Shown here: positions 1 through 9,070 of the stretch, in pieces
How positions within the stretch are numbered: the stretch's first letter is position 1
How the letters are laid out: each line of letters begins with the position of its first letter
From: Halomonas sp. HL-93
Lineage (GTDB): Bacteria > Pseudomonadota > Gammaproteobacteria > Pseudomonadales > Halomonadaceae
DNA: 64,000 nucleotides
NCBI RefSeq assembly: GCF_900086985.1
Contig: NZ_LT593974.1
Location: 496,001 to 560,000, forward strand
Direction: 5' to 3'
Translations under genes and position numbers: made by a program
The notes under the pieces: generated by a model
What the model was told of the DNA's origin: nothing
Databases searched by the model: none
Seen by the model: the letters and a program-made list of their open reading frames with translations, nothing else

Positions 1-1374
1 GCACTGTGGGTAGGGATGGCCATCTGCGTGCCCACCTACACGCTGGGGGGCGTGTTAACCGCCTATTTTGGTTTGAGCGTGGGTGAGGCCTTGTTCGCTA
101 TATTCTTGGCGAATGTGATTGTATTGATTCCGTTAACGCTCAACGCCTTTCCGGGCACAAAATTCGGTATCCCCTTTCCCGTGGTGCTGCGCTCGTCGTT
201 CGGGATTTTTGGCTCCAACGTCCCGTGTTTGGTGCGAGCGCTTGTCGGCTGTGGATGGTTCGGTATTCAAACGATGTTCGGCGGTTTGGCAATTCACCTG
301 CTGCTATCGGAATTGATACCGGCGTGGGCCGCACTGGGCGGTGTCGGCGAAGTCATCGGTTTCTTTGTGTTTGGCGCGATGAACCTGTATGTGGTCATCC
401 GTGGTGCAGAATCGATCAAATGGCTTGAGACATTTGCCGCTCCCTTATTGCTGGCGGTAGGTATCGGGCTGATGGTATGGGCGTGGCCACATACGTCAAT
501 GACCGAGTTGCTGGCGCAGCCGCCATCGCGCCCTGAAGGGGCGTCGGTGTATGGCTATTTCTTTGCCGGGTTAACTGCCATGGTAGGCTTTTGGGCCACG
601 CTATCGCTGAATATTCCTGACTTCAGTCGCTTTGCCAAAAGCCAGAAAGACCAAATTGTCGGCCAGGTGATTGGGCTGCCGCTGACGATGTTTTTCTTTG
701 CTGCGTTGGGCGTGGTGATGACCGCTGCCTCTGAAACCTTGGTAGGACAAACCGTGGCCGACCCCGTACGTCTGATCGGCTTTATCGATAATCCCTTCTG
801 GGTAGTGTTGGCGATGCTGTTGATCATTATCGCCACCATTTCTACCAATACGGCTTCAAATATCGTCTCGCCCACCAATGATTTCCAGAATATTGCACCG
901 AAGTTTATCGATCAGACTCGCGGCGTGCTGATGACCGGTGCGGTGGGGGTGCTGCTGATGGGCTACGACCTGTTGCAAAAAGCCGGGATCATTCCGCCGG
1001 GAGTATCGCTTGAACAGATGTACTCCAACTGGCTGCTGGGGTACTCAAGCCTGCTTGGGCCGATCGCCGGGATTATGGCGGTAGATTACTTCCTGATTAA
1101 AAAGCAGCGCCTGGATGTGCCCAGTCTGTATATGGATAACCATGCTTATCCGGCCGTCAATATCGCCGGCTTTATCGCGTTTGGCGTGCCCGTGGCGCTG
1201 ACCTTAATAGCACTAACGACAGGTACGATGTACTGGTTCTACGATTACGGTTGGTTTACCGGTTCGGCGCTGGGGGCGATTGTTTACTATATCGCCAGCC
1301 AAGTGCTTTCTACGGTGCCGTCAGTTGGACCGTCGCCAGTAGCTGATAGGGAACCTACGGAGCAACTGCCCTAG
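1..1374 (+). CDS. NCS1-family nucleobase/hydantoin/allantoin permease (5' end outside window)
   Basis: The reading frame is open from base 1, so the N-terminus lies upstream; the first in-window ATG at 16 is internal. The protein is almost wholly hydrophobic, with about 11-12 membrane segments visible. It carries NCS1 features: PTYTLGG in the first helix region, GTKFGIPFPV followed by a helix containing CGWFGIQ, and NIPDFSRFA in the middle. The family imports purines, pyrimidines, hydantoins, allantoin or thiamine precursors by sodium or proton symport. The residues resemble the Mhp1/PucI branch more than CodB, but the substrate cannot be fixed. It converges on the LysR gene and ends at a strong hairpin terminator. 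Confidence 0.85.
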   Translation, partial: ALWVGMAICVPTYTLGGVLTAYFGLSVGEALFAIFLANVIVLIPLTLNAFPGTKFGIPFPVVLRSSFGIFGSNVPCLVRALVGCGWFGIQTMFGGLAIHLLLSELIPAWAALGGVGEVIGFFVFGAMNLYVVIRGAESIKWLETFAAPLLLAVGIGLMVWAWPHTSMTELLAQPPSRPEGASVYGYFFAGLTAMVGFWATLSLNIPDFSRFAKSQKDQIVGQVIGLPLTMFFFAALGVVMTAASETLVGQTVADPVRLIGFIDNPFWVVLAMLLIIIATISTNTASNIVSPTNDFQNIAPKFIDQTRGVLMTGAVGVLLMGYDLLQKAGIIPPGVSLEQMYSNWLLGYSSLLGPIAGIMAVDYFLIKKQRLDVPSLYMDNHAYPAVNIAGFIAFGVPVALTLIALTTGTMYWFYDYGWFTGSALGAIVYYIASQVLSTVPSVGPSPVADREPTEQLP

Positions 1375-1403
1375 ACGATACGCTGCTGTTCGACCGTTCA
1401 TCC

Positions 1404-1435
1404 CAACACCCGGCTATCTGTCGGGTGTTGTTATA
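1404..1435 (+). terminator. Rho-independent terminator after the NCS1 permease
   Basis: The inverted repeat CAACACCCG (1404-1412) and CGGGTGTTG (1422-1430) closes a 9-base loop and is followed by TTATAT. It lies 30 bases after the permease stop and before the end of the opposing LysR gene. Confidence 0.75.
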
Positions 1436-1453
1436 TGTGGAGGGATATTCGTG

Positions 1454-2356
1454 TTAAGGCGTATCGATAAAGCTTAAAAAGGCATCAACAACCCGATTGG
1501 GGCGGCGGTCACGGCGTGAAATGAGCGCAAAGGGAATACGGTAGTGTTGGCTTGTGCTATTCAGCGTTCGCATTTTGCCTGCTGAGACCCACTGCGCTGC
1601 CACATGCTCAGGGAGAAAACCAATAAAACGCCCGGTGAGAATCAAAAAAGCCGCGCCCTCGCGGTCAGAGGCAGAGGCGCGTAGGTTGAGTGCCTCGTGG
1701 GCTTGGCGTGCTGCAGCGGGTAGCGGATAGCGCGGCGATATCGCAGGATGGCGCGCAATGTCTGACAACCCTAGGCTGTCACTCTCCTCATTAAAAAGCG
1801 AGTGCCCAGACGCACAATACAAGTAAGAAGGCTCATCGTAGAGGTGCTGGGTGTCTAAGCTCGTGGGCAAATTGACTCCTGGCACTACGCCGACGTGCAA
1901 GTGGCCATCCATCACGCCGCGAATCACCGCGTCCGATGGCTCCATATGAATGTTCAGCGTGACATCGTGCTCCGGCGCGCTGAGTTTGGCCAGCGCATTG
2001 GTAACGTGCATCGCAGGCAGGGTCACCAAATTGTCGGTAATGCCGATGTTAAGTTCGCCTTTGATCGTTTGGTGCAGGGCGTTGACATCGCTTTTGAAGG
2101 TCTCAAGGGCGGAGAGGAGGGTAAGCCCTGCCTGATAAATTTCTTTACCTTCCTCGGTTAAGCTAAATCCCCCGCGTCCGCGCTGGCAGAGCGAAAAGCC
2201 TAGCCGTCCCTCCAAATCGTTCATATGCTGGCTAATCGCCGACCGGCTGATGCCCAGCGTGGTTTCTGCTGCCGTAAAGCCACCGCACTCCACTACTGTT
2301 CGAAAAATACGAATTAGGCGAATCTCATAATCGCTCATTTGACCAAGCGTTGGCAT
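1454..2356 (-). CDS. LysR-family transcriptional regulator
   Basis: This 300-residue protein has the usual LysR length. An N-terminal winged helix-turn-helix (about residues 9-66, with FTAAETTLGISRSAISQHM as the recognition region) is followed by a LysR substrate-binding domain (about 95-295). It is predicted to be a cytoplasmic, effector-responsive DNA-binding protein. The first ATG has GAGAG a few bases upstream; a second ATG six codons in (2338) is possible. It faces the NCS1 permease tail to tail and diverges from the GGDEF-EAL gene. The intergenic region upstream holds a perfect 8-bp inverted repeat (2403-2428) that could be its own operator. The effector is unknown. Confidence 0.9.
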   Translation of the reverse strand: MPTLGQMSDYEIRLIRIFRTVVECGGFTAAETTLGISRSAISQHMNDLEGRLGFSLCQRGRGGFSLTEEGKEIYQAGLTLLSALETFKSDVNALHQTIKGELNIGITDNLVTLPAMHVTNALAKLSAPEHDVTLNIHMEPSDAVIRGVMDGHLHVGVVPGVNLPTSLDTQHLYDEPSYLYCASGHSLFNEESDSLGLSDIARHPAISPRYPLPAAARQAHEALNLRASASDREGAAFLILTGRFIGFLPEHVAAQWVSAGKMRTLNSTSQHYRIPFALISRRDRRPNRVVDAFLSFIDTP

Positions 2357-2402
2357 GGCAAGCTCTCATGGCTGTTAATCAGTTGATTTTATGATAAGAG
2401 AG

Positions 2403-2428
2403 TTGAAAAGGGCCGATATACTTTTCAA
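2403..2428. promoter_or_regulatory. Inverted repeat TTGAAAAG-N10-CTTTTCAA, candidate operator
   Basis: Perfect 8-bp arms are separated by 10 bases, about 50 bp upstream of the LysR start and about 90 bp upstream of the GGDEF-EAL start. The dyad size fits LysR-type sites (15-bp T-N11-A cores). The following bases are A-rich, as in a promoter. Assignment to the neighbouring LysR protein is inference. Confidence 0.5.
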
Positions 2429-2516
2429 AAATAACCCTTCAATATCATCGACGTTTAGGCTTATGTTAAGGCGATTACATTTGTTTAATGCCACTTTATG
2501 ACAAGGCGTCCGCGCA

Positions 2517-5207
2517 ATGCCACAACCTGTTACTCCGTTATCGGCCGATTTGGCGAAAAAGTATCGCCAACAGCGCCATGGTGCGTTGACGCTTTACGGG
2601 GTAGCGCTTTTGCTGCTTCTAAGTATCTTCGCGTGGATACTCTACGAACAATATCGCCAAGAAATTCATGCCCTTGAAGCACGCAATGCCGCCCGAGCGG
2701 ATGTCGTGGTCGAGTGGGCAAAAGGCGTCTTTGCGCAAAGTGACCAGGCATTATTGAGCATTGCAGAGCTGATCGAGCTTGAGGGTATGCCGACCCAAGG
2801 CGAATCTCAGGTGTTAATGCGTGCCTTACTCAACCGTAGCCGCTATGTGGATTGGATTGATGATATTGGTGTGATTGATGCCGAGGGCATTTTGCAAGCC
2901 AGCACAATTAGAACGGATATGGTAGGCCGCGATCTGAGCGATAGTGCCTTTTTTCAAGCCTTTCGCGACCAGCCGGAACGCACCAAGCTGGTGACGCCGC
3001 TCTACTTGGCCTCTCACGATGATCGTTACTTTCTCTATCAAGCGCGACGGTTAACACGCAGCAACGGTGAGTTTAATGGCATTGCAGTGGCGCGTATTTC
3101 CCCTGGGGTGTTCGAGCGTGCCTTGCAACGCCTGGGTATTGCGGAAGGTGAAAGCATTGCCCTGGTCGACGCTGAGCTTAAGCTGATCGCACGGTTGCCC
3201 GCGCTGGATGACCCCTTGCCATCCGGATGGCAAGTCGACAGCCCCGAAACCCTGACGATGATTGAGCGTGGCGACGAGAAGTGGTCGCTGCAATTAACCT
3301 CGCCGCTGGACCAGCGCGAGCGACTGTTTCAAATGCAGTGGATAGAAGCGCTGCCGCTGCTTGTGGTTGTCGGCGAAGACGTCCAACTGCAATTGGCCAG
3401 TTGGCGGCAACGAGCCGGCATACTGGCTGGTGTCATGGTGTTGATTGCCCTGTTGGGCGCTTGGGGGGTGCGCCATTATCTGAATCGGCTACGTTTTGAA
3501 CATCGGTTGTCTCAAAGTGAAGCGGAACTGCGGATTTCTGCCACGGCGTTCCAGACCCACTTGGGCATGTTGATTGCCGATGACAAAGGGCGCATTTTGA
3601 AGGTTAACGAGACCTTCACGAGGATTACCGGCTACAGCGAAGACGATGTCGTGGGTAAGAGCACACGCATGCTCAACTCGGGTCGCCACGACGCCTCGTT
3701 TTACCGCAAGATATGGCGGCGAGTGCAGTCCACCGGCAGTTGGGAAGGAGAAATCTGGAACCGGCGCAAAAATGGCGATGTATTTCCCGAATGGTTGACC
3801 ATTAGCGCCGTCTACGACCCGCAAGGCGCGCTGACCCATTACGTGGCGACCATGAGTGATATTAGTGAACGTAAAGCAGCAGAGCAGGAAATTCATCAAC
3901 TGGCGTTTTACGACCCTCTCACCGGGCTTGCCAATCGCCGGCTGTTCATGGACCGCATGGAGGCCGCGCTTAAGGACGTCAACCGGTATGCGCACTGTGG
4001 TGCCTTGCTATTCATTGATATCGATAACTTCAAGCAAATCAACGACACTCTAGGCCATTTCGCCGGCGACCAGTTGCTACAGCACTTGGCACGCATAATG
4101 GGGCATATGCTGCGTGAAACCGATACCCTGGCGCGGCTGGGGGGAGACGAATTTGCCGTGCTAATCGAAGGATTGGGCAAAAATCGTGAGCATACCGCCG
4201 AGCTTGCCGAGAGTATTGCGCAAAAACTACAAGACGTGATTCAACAGCCAATTGCCGTTCAAGATGAAAGCCTAAGCGTGACGGCAAGCATTGGTATAAC
4301 GGTGGTAAGTGATCATGCAAGCTCGGTAGACGATTATTTACAGCAGGCCGACATGGCGCTTTTTCAAGCCAAAAGTAGCGGCCGCAGTGCGCTGAGCTTT
4401 TTCGATCCCGCCATGCAAGCCGAACTGTTGGCACGAGTACGCTTGGAAAACGAGCTGCGCCAAGCGCTCGCTAATCAGGAGTGGCGACTGTACTACCAGC
4501 CTCAGGTCGACCAAGACGGTCGCTGCATAGGTGTCGAAGGGCTGTTGCGCTGGCAGCATTCGGAACGCGGACTGGTCATGCCCGACGAGTTTATTCCCCT
4601 ACTGGAATCGACCGAACTGATTAACCCAGTGGGTGATTGGGTGCTCGAGGCTGCCTGTACGCAACTGGCGCAATGGGCCAGCCAGCCTGCGTTTGCCGAG
4701 CTGAGCGTGGCAGTTAACGTAAGCCCGCTGCAGTTCCAGCAGGCAGATTTTGTCGCCAAAGTGGAGGGCATATTGCAACGTACCGGCGCGCCTTGGCACA
4801 AGCTTAAGCTGGAGGTAACCGAATCTTTATTTGTCGAAGCGCGTGATGATGCCCGTGACAAGATGCAGCAGCTTAAACAGCGGGGTGTGCGTTTTGCGCT
4901 GGACGACTTCGGTACCGGTTACTCGTCGCTTGCGTATGTTGCGCAGTTGCCTCTCGATCAATTAAAAATCGATCAGTCCTTTGTAAAACAGGTAATTGAC
5001 AGCAAGGCGAATGCCGCGATTGTGGAAAGCACCATTGCGCTGGCGCAAAGTCTGTCGCTTGAAATCATTGCCGAAGGCGTTGAGAGTGAAAAGCAGCAGG
5101 CGTGGCTGCTGACCCACGGGTGTCATACCTACCAAGGCTTTCTATATGGAAGGCCGATGCCGCTAGACGTGCTAGAGGCGTGGTTAAAAGGTGGACATTT
5201 GCCTTAA
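2517..5207 (+). CDS. Membrane-anchored PAS-GGDEF-EAL cyclic-di-GMP enzyme
   Basis: This 896-residue signalling protein makes and/or degrades cyclic di-GMP. A membrane helix (about 24-45) is followed by a periplasmic sensor region (about 46-295, dCache-like in size), a second helix (about 298-318), a PAS domain (about 335-455), GGDEF (about 460-620) and EAL (about 635-885). GGDEF is intact at residues 542-546. The inhibitory I-site RETD sits exactly five residues before it. The EAL domain keeps its key motifs: EGL in place of EAL (E and L retained), the asparagine in VNVSP, EVTES, DDFGTGYSS, LKIDQSF and AEGVE. Both activities are therefore predicted to be possible. It overlaps the convergent COG0523 gene by four bases. 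The signal sensed is unknown. Confidence 0.93.
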   Translation: MPQPVTPLSADLAKKYRQQRHGALTLYGVALLLLLSIFAWILYEQYRQEIHALEARNAARADVVVEWAKGVFAQSDQALLSIAELIELEGMPTQGESQVLMRALLNRSRYVDWIDDIGVIDAEGILQASTIRTDMVGRDLSDSAFFQAFRDQPERTKLVTPLYLASHDDRYFLYQARRLTRSNGEFNGIAVARISPGVFERALQRLGIAEGESIALVDAELKLIARLPALDDPLPSGWQVDSPETLTMIERGDEKWSLQLTSPLDQRERLFQMQWIEALPLLVVVGEDVQLQLASWRQRAGILAGVMVLIALLGAWGVRHYLNRLRFEHRLSQSEAELRISATAFQTHLGMLIADDKGRILKVNETFTRITGYSEDDVVGKSTRMLNSGRHDASFYRKIWRRVQSTGSWEGEIWNRRKNGDVFPEWLTISAVYDPQGALTHYVATMSDISERKAAEQEIHQLAFYDPLTGLANRRLFMDRMEAALKDVNRYAHCGALLFIDIDNFKQINDTLGHFAGDQLLQHLARIMGHMLRETDTLARLGGDEFAVLIEGLGKNREHTAELAESIAQKLQDVIQQPIAVQDESLSVTASIGITVVSDHASSVDDYLQQADMALFQAKSSGRSALSFFDPAMQAELLARVRLENELRQALANQEWRLYYQPQVDQDGRCIGVEGLLRWQHSERGLVMPDEFIPLLESTELINPVGDWVLEAACTQLAQWASQPAFAELSVAVNVSPLQFQQADFVAKVEGILQRTGAPWHKLKLEVTESLFVEARDDARDKMQQLKQRGVRFALDDFGTGYSSLAYVAQLPLDQLKIDQSFVKQVIDSKANAAIVESTIALAQSLSLEIIAEGVESEKQQAWLLTHGCHTYQGFLYGRPMPLDVLEAWLKGGHLP

Positions 5208-6226
5208 ACTATCGAGGTATCCGCGAACGCGGCTATGAGGATGTCAGCGTCTGGCAGGTGCGAGGCTGACAACTCAGCTGCAATGACCTCCACACGTGAA
5301 TCCTGCCGCCAGGCAGATGGCGTAACGCTCAGCGTGCCGCCCGCACGATTAAGCTGCCGCCAGCCATTATGAGTGTGAAATACCCCTTTAACACGAACAT
5401 CCCCATGTAGCTCGCCAAGATAGGCCGCCAAGCGGTCAAGGTCGAAGCAATCGCTAGGGTGCCAGCGCAATCCAGTGCTGGTGTAACCCAGTGACGAGCC
5501 GGTTTCGCACTGTGGTTTGCCAGGCGCTGGCGGGAAGTCGAAAAAACCACCTTCCAAACTCGGTGGCGCAGATTGCGGCTGGTGGGCGTCCGGAGTGGTG
5601 CTGCTGCCCTGAGCGTGTCCGCCTTCCAGCAGGCGTGACAGCGGCAGATGGCCGTCGTGCACCTCATGGACCCACTTACGCGGTGGCCAGCGCTCGGCAA
5701 TGAAGGCATGTGCCGCGCTGAGCTGTTCGGCGGTACATTGATTGCGCATGGTCAGAGCGACAGCGTCGGCAATTTCCAACTGGTCGCGGAAGGTCTCGTG
5801 GGCGACAACGCGGGGTTCATCCAGGCGGCGCGGGTCCAGGGTTGCGATAATATCGCGCACCTCCACGGTTCCCTGAAACGCCTCGCCGCGCAACAGGTCG
5901 ACCAAACCGGCGGGGTGGCCAAGACCGGAAGGTTCGATGATCACCCGGTCGGGACGGCTGCGTGCCAGCAAATTGACCAGGGCGGCCTGGAGGACAAAGG
6001 CCAGCTGGCAGCATAGGCAGCCGCCGGGTAGGCCTTTCACTACCACGTCATCGCGGGTTTCAAACATCGCCTGGTCGATACCGATCTGGCCAAACTCGTT
6101 GACCAGAATCGCCCACTTTTCATCCACAGGCTTTTGTTCGATCAGGCTGTGGATAAGCGTGGTTTTTCCGCTTCCCAAAAAGCCGGTAATGATGTGCACC
6201 GGTACATTGGATAATTCTTGCAACAT
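5204..6226 (-). CDS. COG0523 (CobW/G3E) GTPase, putative metal chaperone
   Basis: This 340-residue P-loop GTPase has Walker A GFLGSGKT (residues 15-22), the diagnostic metal-binding motif C70-L-C72-C73, and a C-terminal CobW_C domain (about 245-335). Members insert or traffic zinc, cobalt, iron or nickel. The linker (about 195-240) is Pro/Ser/Gly-rich and lacks the long histidine stretch of classic zinc chaperones. The ATG shares its A with the TAA of moaA (TAATG), so it is the last gene of the fdhD-mobA-moeA-moaA-GTPase transcript. A role in metal supply for formate dehydrogenase or cofactor synthesis is inferred only from context. Confidence 0.88.
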   Translation of the reverse strand: MLQELSNVPVHIITGFLGSGKTTLIHSLIEQKPVDEKWAILVNEFGQIGIDQAMFETRDDVVVKGLPGGCLCCQLAFVLQAALVNLLARSRPDRVIIEPSGLGHPAGLVDLLRGEAFQGTVEVRDIIATLDPRRLDEPRVVAHETFRDQLEIADAVALTMRNQCTAEQLSAAHAFIAERWPPRKWVHEVHDGHLPLSRLLEGGHAQGSSTTPDAHQPQSAPPSLEGGFFDFPPAPGKPQCETGSSLGYTSTGLRWHPSDCFDLDRLAAYLGELHGDVRVKGVFHTHNGWRQLNRAGGTLSVTPSAWRQDSRVEVIAAELSASHLPDADILIAAFADTSIV

Positions 6227-7218
6227 TAGCCGCCGGTCATGTTCATAAAGCGCACTACCTGCACATCGCCGTCGGTGGTGAAGTGGTGGCGCTCGGGTTT
6301 AAGCGGGAGGGCATTAATAATCGCGTCTTTCAGCGCCTGCATATTACCTGGGTGACGACGCAGTACCGCGCGTAAGTCCACCGAGTGCTCGTTACCCAGG
6401 CAAAGCAGCAATCGCCCTTCGACGGTGACGCGCACTCGGTTGCAGGTATCGCAGAAGTTATGGCTGTGCGGCGAAATAAAACCGATGCGACTGTTGCTGT
6501 CGGCCATGCGGAAGTAGCGCGATGGGCCGGGCGTTGTTTCCGGGGTGGCGATCAACGGGTAACGCGCTTCTATCAGCGCTTGAACGTCGTCGCTGGAGTA
6601 GAAGGTTTCCGCACGCGAGTGGTCGGAAACATCGCCTAGGGGCATTTCCTCGATAAAACTGATGTCCAGCGCTTCACGGCGGGCAAAGTCGACCAGATCC
6701 AGCACTTCATCGTCGTTGCGCCCTTTCAAAATGACCGCATTAAGCTTGATACGCTCAAAGCCTGCTTCTTGAGCGGCATGGATACCGTCGATCACTTTGT
6801 CCAGGTCGCCGGTCCGGGTGAGTTGCTTGAAGCGTTCCGCATCAAGTGAATCCAGGCTGATGTTAAGCCGCCGTAACCCGCCCGCGTACAGTTGCTTGGC
6901 ATGCTTACGCAGGCTGGCGCCGTTGGTGGTCATCGTGAAGTCGTTAAGGCCCGGCATGGAGCCGATTTCATCAACCAGTTGGGTAATGTCACGGCGTACC
7001 AGGGGCTCACCGCCCGTCAGACGGATCTTCTCGACGCCTAGCTCGGTAAAGGCGCGGGCGACCATGGCCAGTTCTTCCAGCGTGAGAACCTGCGCGCGAG
7101 GAAGAAAAGTCATTTCCTCGCTCATGCAGTAAACGCAGCGGAAGTCGCAGCGATCGGTCACCGAGATACGCACATAGCTAATGCGGCGGCCAAAGTCGTC
7201 AATCAGTTGCTCGGTCAT
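6226..7218 (-). CDS. moaA: GTP 3',8-cyclase MoaA
   Basis: This is the radical SAM enzyme that converts GTP to 3',8-cyclo-GTP, the first step of molybdenum cofactor synthesis. The N-terminal cluster motif is C24-x3-C28-x2-C31, and a C-terminal second-cluster motif (CDTCNRVRV, then a further Cys) is present. The protein ends in Gly-Gly as expected. I chose the ATG at 7218, which gives [12 protein letters not shown], the usual N-terminus, and an ATGA overlap with moeA. An ATG two codons earlier at 7224 is an alternative. MoaC, MoaD and MoaE are not in the window. Confidence 0.96.
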   Translation of the reverse strand: MTEQLIDDFGRRISYVRISVTDRCDFRCVYCMSEEMTFLPRAQVLTLEELAMVARAFTELGVEKIRLTGGEPLVRRDITQLVDEIGSMPGLNDFTMTTNGASLRKHAKQLYAGGLRRLNISLDSLDAERFKQLTRTGDLDKVIDGIHAAQEAGFERIKLNAVILKGRNDDEVLDLVDFARREALDISFIEEMPLGDVSDHSRAETFYSSDDVQALIEARYPLIATPETTPGPSRYFRMADSNSRIGFISPHSHNFCDTCNRVRVTVEGRLLLCLGNEHSVDLRAVLRRHPGNMQALKDAIINALPLKPERHHFTTDGDVQVVRFMNMTGG

Positions 7219-8462
7219 AGCCATTCCGTTAGTGGTTGTATGCTGACTACCTCGCCTGGTTGTACGCCGTCCTGGTCATCGGCGAGCTCAATCAAACAAT
7301 TAGCTGCCACCATCGAGGTTAAAATACCCGACCCTTGGGCACCGGTGCTACGCACGTGTAGCTGTCCATTCCTATCACTATGGTAGACCCCACGAATAAA
7401 GTCTGTCCGTTGAAAGCGGCTTTTCAATGTTTCGTCGGCAATCGCCTGGAGGCGGCGGGGGGGGTGAATCGGCTGCCCTTGAAGCCGCTGTAACAGCGGT
7501 ACGACAAATTGTAGAAAGGTTACCATGACCGCCACGGGATTGCCGGGCAAGCCGACGAAAGGCGTGCGTGATGCACCCAGCCAGCCGCAAGCCATGGGGC
7601 GTCCCGGTCGCAAAGCCACCCGCCAGAAGGCCAGCCGCCCCAGTTTTTCCAGTGCGGCGCGGGTAAAATCCGCATGGCCCACCGATACGCCGCCGCTGGA
7701 AATCACCAGGTCACTTCTCGCCGCGGCGTCTGCCAGCGTCTCCGTCAATGCGTTGAAGTCGTCCGGCAGAATGCCCAGGTCGACGACGTCGGCACCGTGC
7801 TCGTTGAGTAGCCCGGCCAGCGTAAAGCGGTTGGCGTCGTAAATACCGTCACCAGGCAAGGCATCGCCAGGCGCGGTGACTTCATTACCGGTCGAAAAAA
7901 CTGCCACTTTTGGACGTTGGTAAACGGACACCTCAGCCCATCCCAGTGACGCTATCAGTCCCAGGGCGGCGGCGTCCAATCGCGTGCCTGCGGGCAGAGC
8001 AATGCTGCCTTTGGTAATGTCCTCGCCTGCTTGGCGCACGTTTTGGCCGCGTTTGACGCGCTCGGGGGCGTCAATCACCACGCGGCTTCCATGCTCGCTC
8101 AGCTGCTCGCGCATGATCACCGTGTCGGTCCCCGGCGGCAGCGGGGCGCCGGTGGTAATGCGCACGCACTGTCCGCTGGCAACGCGGCCTTCGAAGGCCT
8201 GCCCGGCAAAGGCATCGCCAACCAAGGCCCAGTCGGTTGGCGCGTCCTGTGTCCAGGCCAGCGCCACGCCGTCCATCGCGGCGTTGGTATTCTGCGGCAC
8301 GTTGATGGCCGCCGTGATGGCCTCGGCCAGCCGTCGACCATGGGCCTCGGCCAGTGCCACCTGCTCGCTACCCACGGGGCGTTCGACCAGCGTGGCCAGC
8401 GCCGTCCGCGCTTCCTCCACGCTGAGCATCTGTTCGCCGAGTTCAAAGCAGGACAGGGTCAT
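7215..8462 (-). CDS. moeA: Molybdopterin molybdenumtransferase MoeA (first copy)
   Basis: MoeA inserts molybdate into adenylylated molybdopterin. The sequence has the MoeA N-terminal domains with [10 protein letters not shown], the central MoCF-binding domain (STGNEV, then [12 protein letters not shown]), LPGNPVAV, and the C-terminal beta-barrel domain. The frame extends upstream into mobA, but the ATG at 8462 gives a canonical N-terminus and an ATGA overlap with the mobA stop. That yields 415 residues, near the family's usual 400-410. A second, clearly diverged MoeA is encoded at 19641-20846. This copy is translationally coupled on both sides within the cofactor operon. Confidence 0.95.
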   Translation of the reverse strand: MTLSCFELGEQMLSVEEARTALATLVERPVGSEQVALAEAHGRRLAEAITAAINVPQNTNAAMDGVALAWTQDAPTDWALVGDAFAGQAFEGRVASGQCVRITTGAPLPPGTDTVIMREQLSEHGSRVVIDAPERVKRGQNVRQAGEDITKGSIALPAGTRLDAAALGLIASLGWAEVSVYQRPKVAVFSTGNEVTAPGDALPGDGIYDANRFTLAGLLNEHGADVVDLGILPDDFNALTETLADAAARSDLVISSGGVSVGHADFTRAALEKLGRLAFWRVALRPGRPMACGWLGASRTPFVGLPGNPVAVMVTFLQFVVPLLQRLQGQPIHPPRRLQAIADETLKSRFQRTDFIRGVYHSDRNGQLHVRSTGAQGSGILTSMVAANCLIELADDQDGVQPGEVVSIQPLTEWL

Positions 8463-9070
8463 GGCGTCGCCGGTTTTGTCTTGGGGGCTAAAGCGGCTTC
8501 CAGGCGGAATTTCTCTTCCTCGGTGTTGAGATTGGCAAAGGCGTCCGGGCAGTCCGACATATCCACCTTGCACCACGCGTGGCGGGCGTACCAACGGTCG
8601 ATCTTGCGCTCGCCTTCGCCAAGCGTCGCGGCGAGATCATCGGCAAGCGCAGTGCGTAGCAAGGCCACCACGGGGTGAAGGCGCTCGCCGTCGAAGGCAA
8701 CGCCGATATCATGCTCGCCAATGCCCGCGACCATGCGTGCCACCAGGTCGTCGGGCAGGGCGGGTGAGTCGCAGGGAGCGACCAGCAGCCAGGGTGTTTT
8801 GGCGGCGCGAAAGCCGCTGTAGATGCCCATCAGTGGCCCTTTGAAGCCACTTTCGGCGTCGGCAATGACGCTGTCGGCAAACATCCTATAAGCATCGGCG
8901 TTGCGATTGGCGTTGATCAGTAACTCGGCCACGCGTCCGTTAAAGCGCTGGGCCACGTGGGCCACCAGCGGCAGCCCGGCGAAGGGCTCGAGGCCTTTGT
9001 CGCGGCCACCCATACGGCGGCCTTCGCCGCCAGCGAGAATCATGCCGGTTAGGTCATGGGTGGGAATCAT
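8459..9070 (-). CDS. mobA: Molybdenum cofactor guanylyltransferase MobA
   Basis: MobA transfers GMP from GTP to Mo-molybdopterin to make the bis-MGD cofactor that formate dehydrogenases need. The 203-residue length fits. The N-terminal nucleotide-binding signature LAGGEGRRMGGRDKG is present, as is the APCDSPALP segment (A/PCD motif for metal binding). It overlaps both fdhD and moeA by ATGA, which suggests translational coupling. Its place next to fdhD and the formate dehydrogenase genes fits a bis-MGD enzyme as client. Confidence 0.95.
   Translation of the reverse strand: MIPTHDLTGMILAGGEGRRMGGRDKGLEPFAGLPLVAHVAQRFNGRVAELLINANRNADAYRMFADSVIADAESGFKGPLMGIYSGFRAAKTPWLLVAPCDSPALPDDLVARMVAGIGEHDIGVAFDGERLHPVVALLRTALADDLAATLGEGERKIDRWYARHAWCKVDMSDCPDAFANLNTEEEKFRLEAALAPKTKPATP

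Noticed and set aside
4527..4550. Degenerate EAL domain in the membrane GGDEF-EAL protein (EGL instead of EAL)
   Set aside because: The metal-binding Glu and the Leu are kept and all other catalytic motifs are present, so there is no reason to call it inactive.
8031..8678. 215-codon open frame on the plus strand opposite moeA/mobA
   Set aside because: It is fully antisense to two well-recognised overlapping genes, spans their junction, and shows no family motif; it is a by-product of GC-biased codon use.
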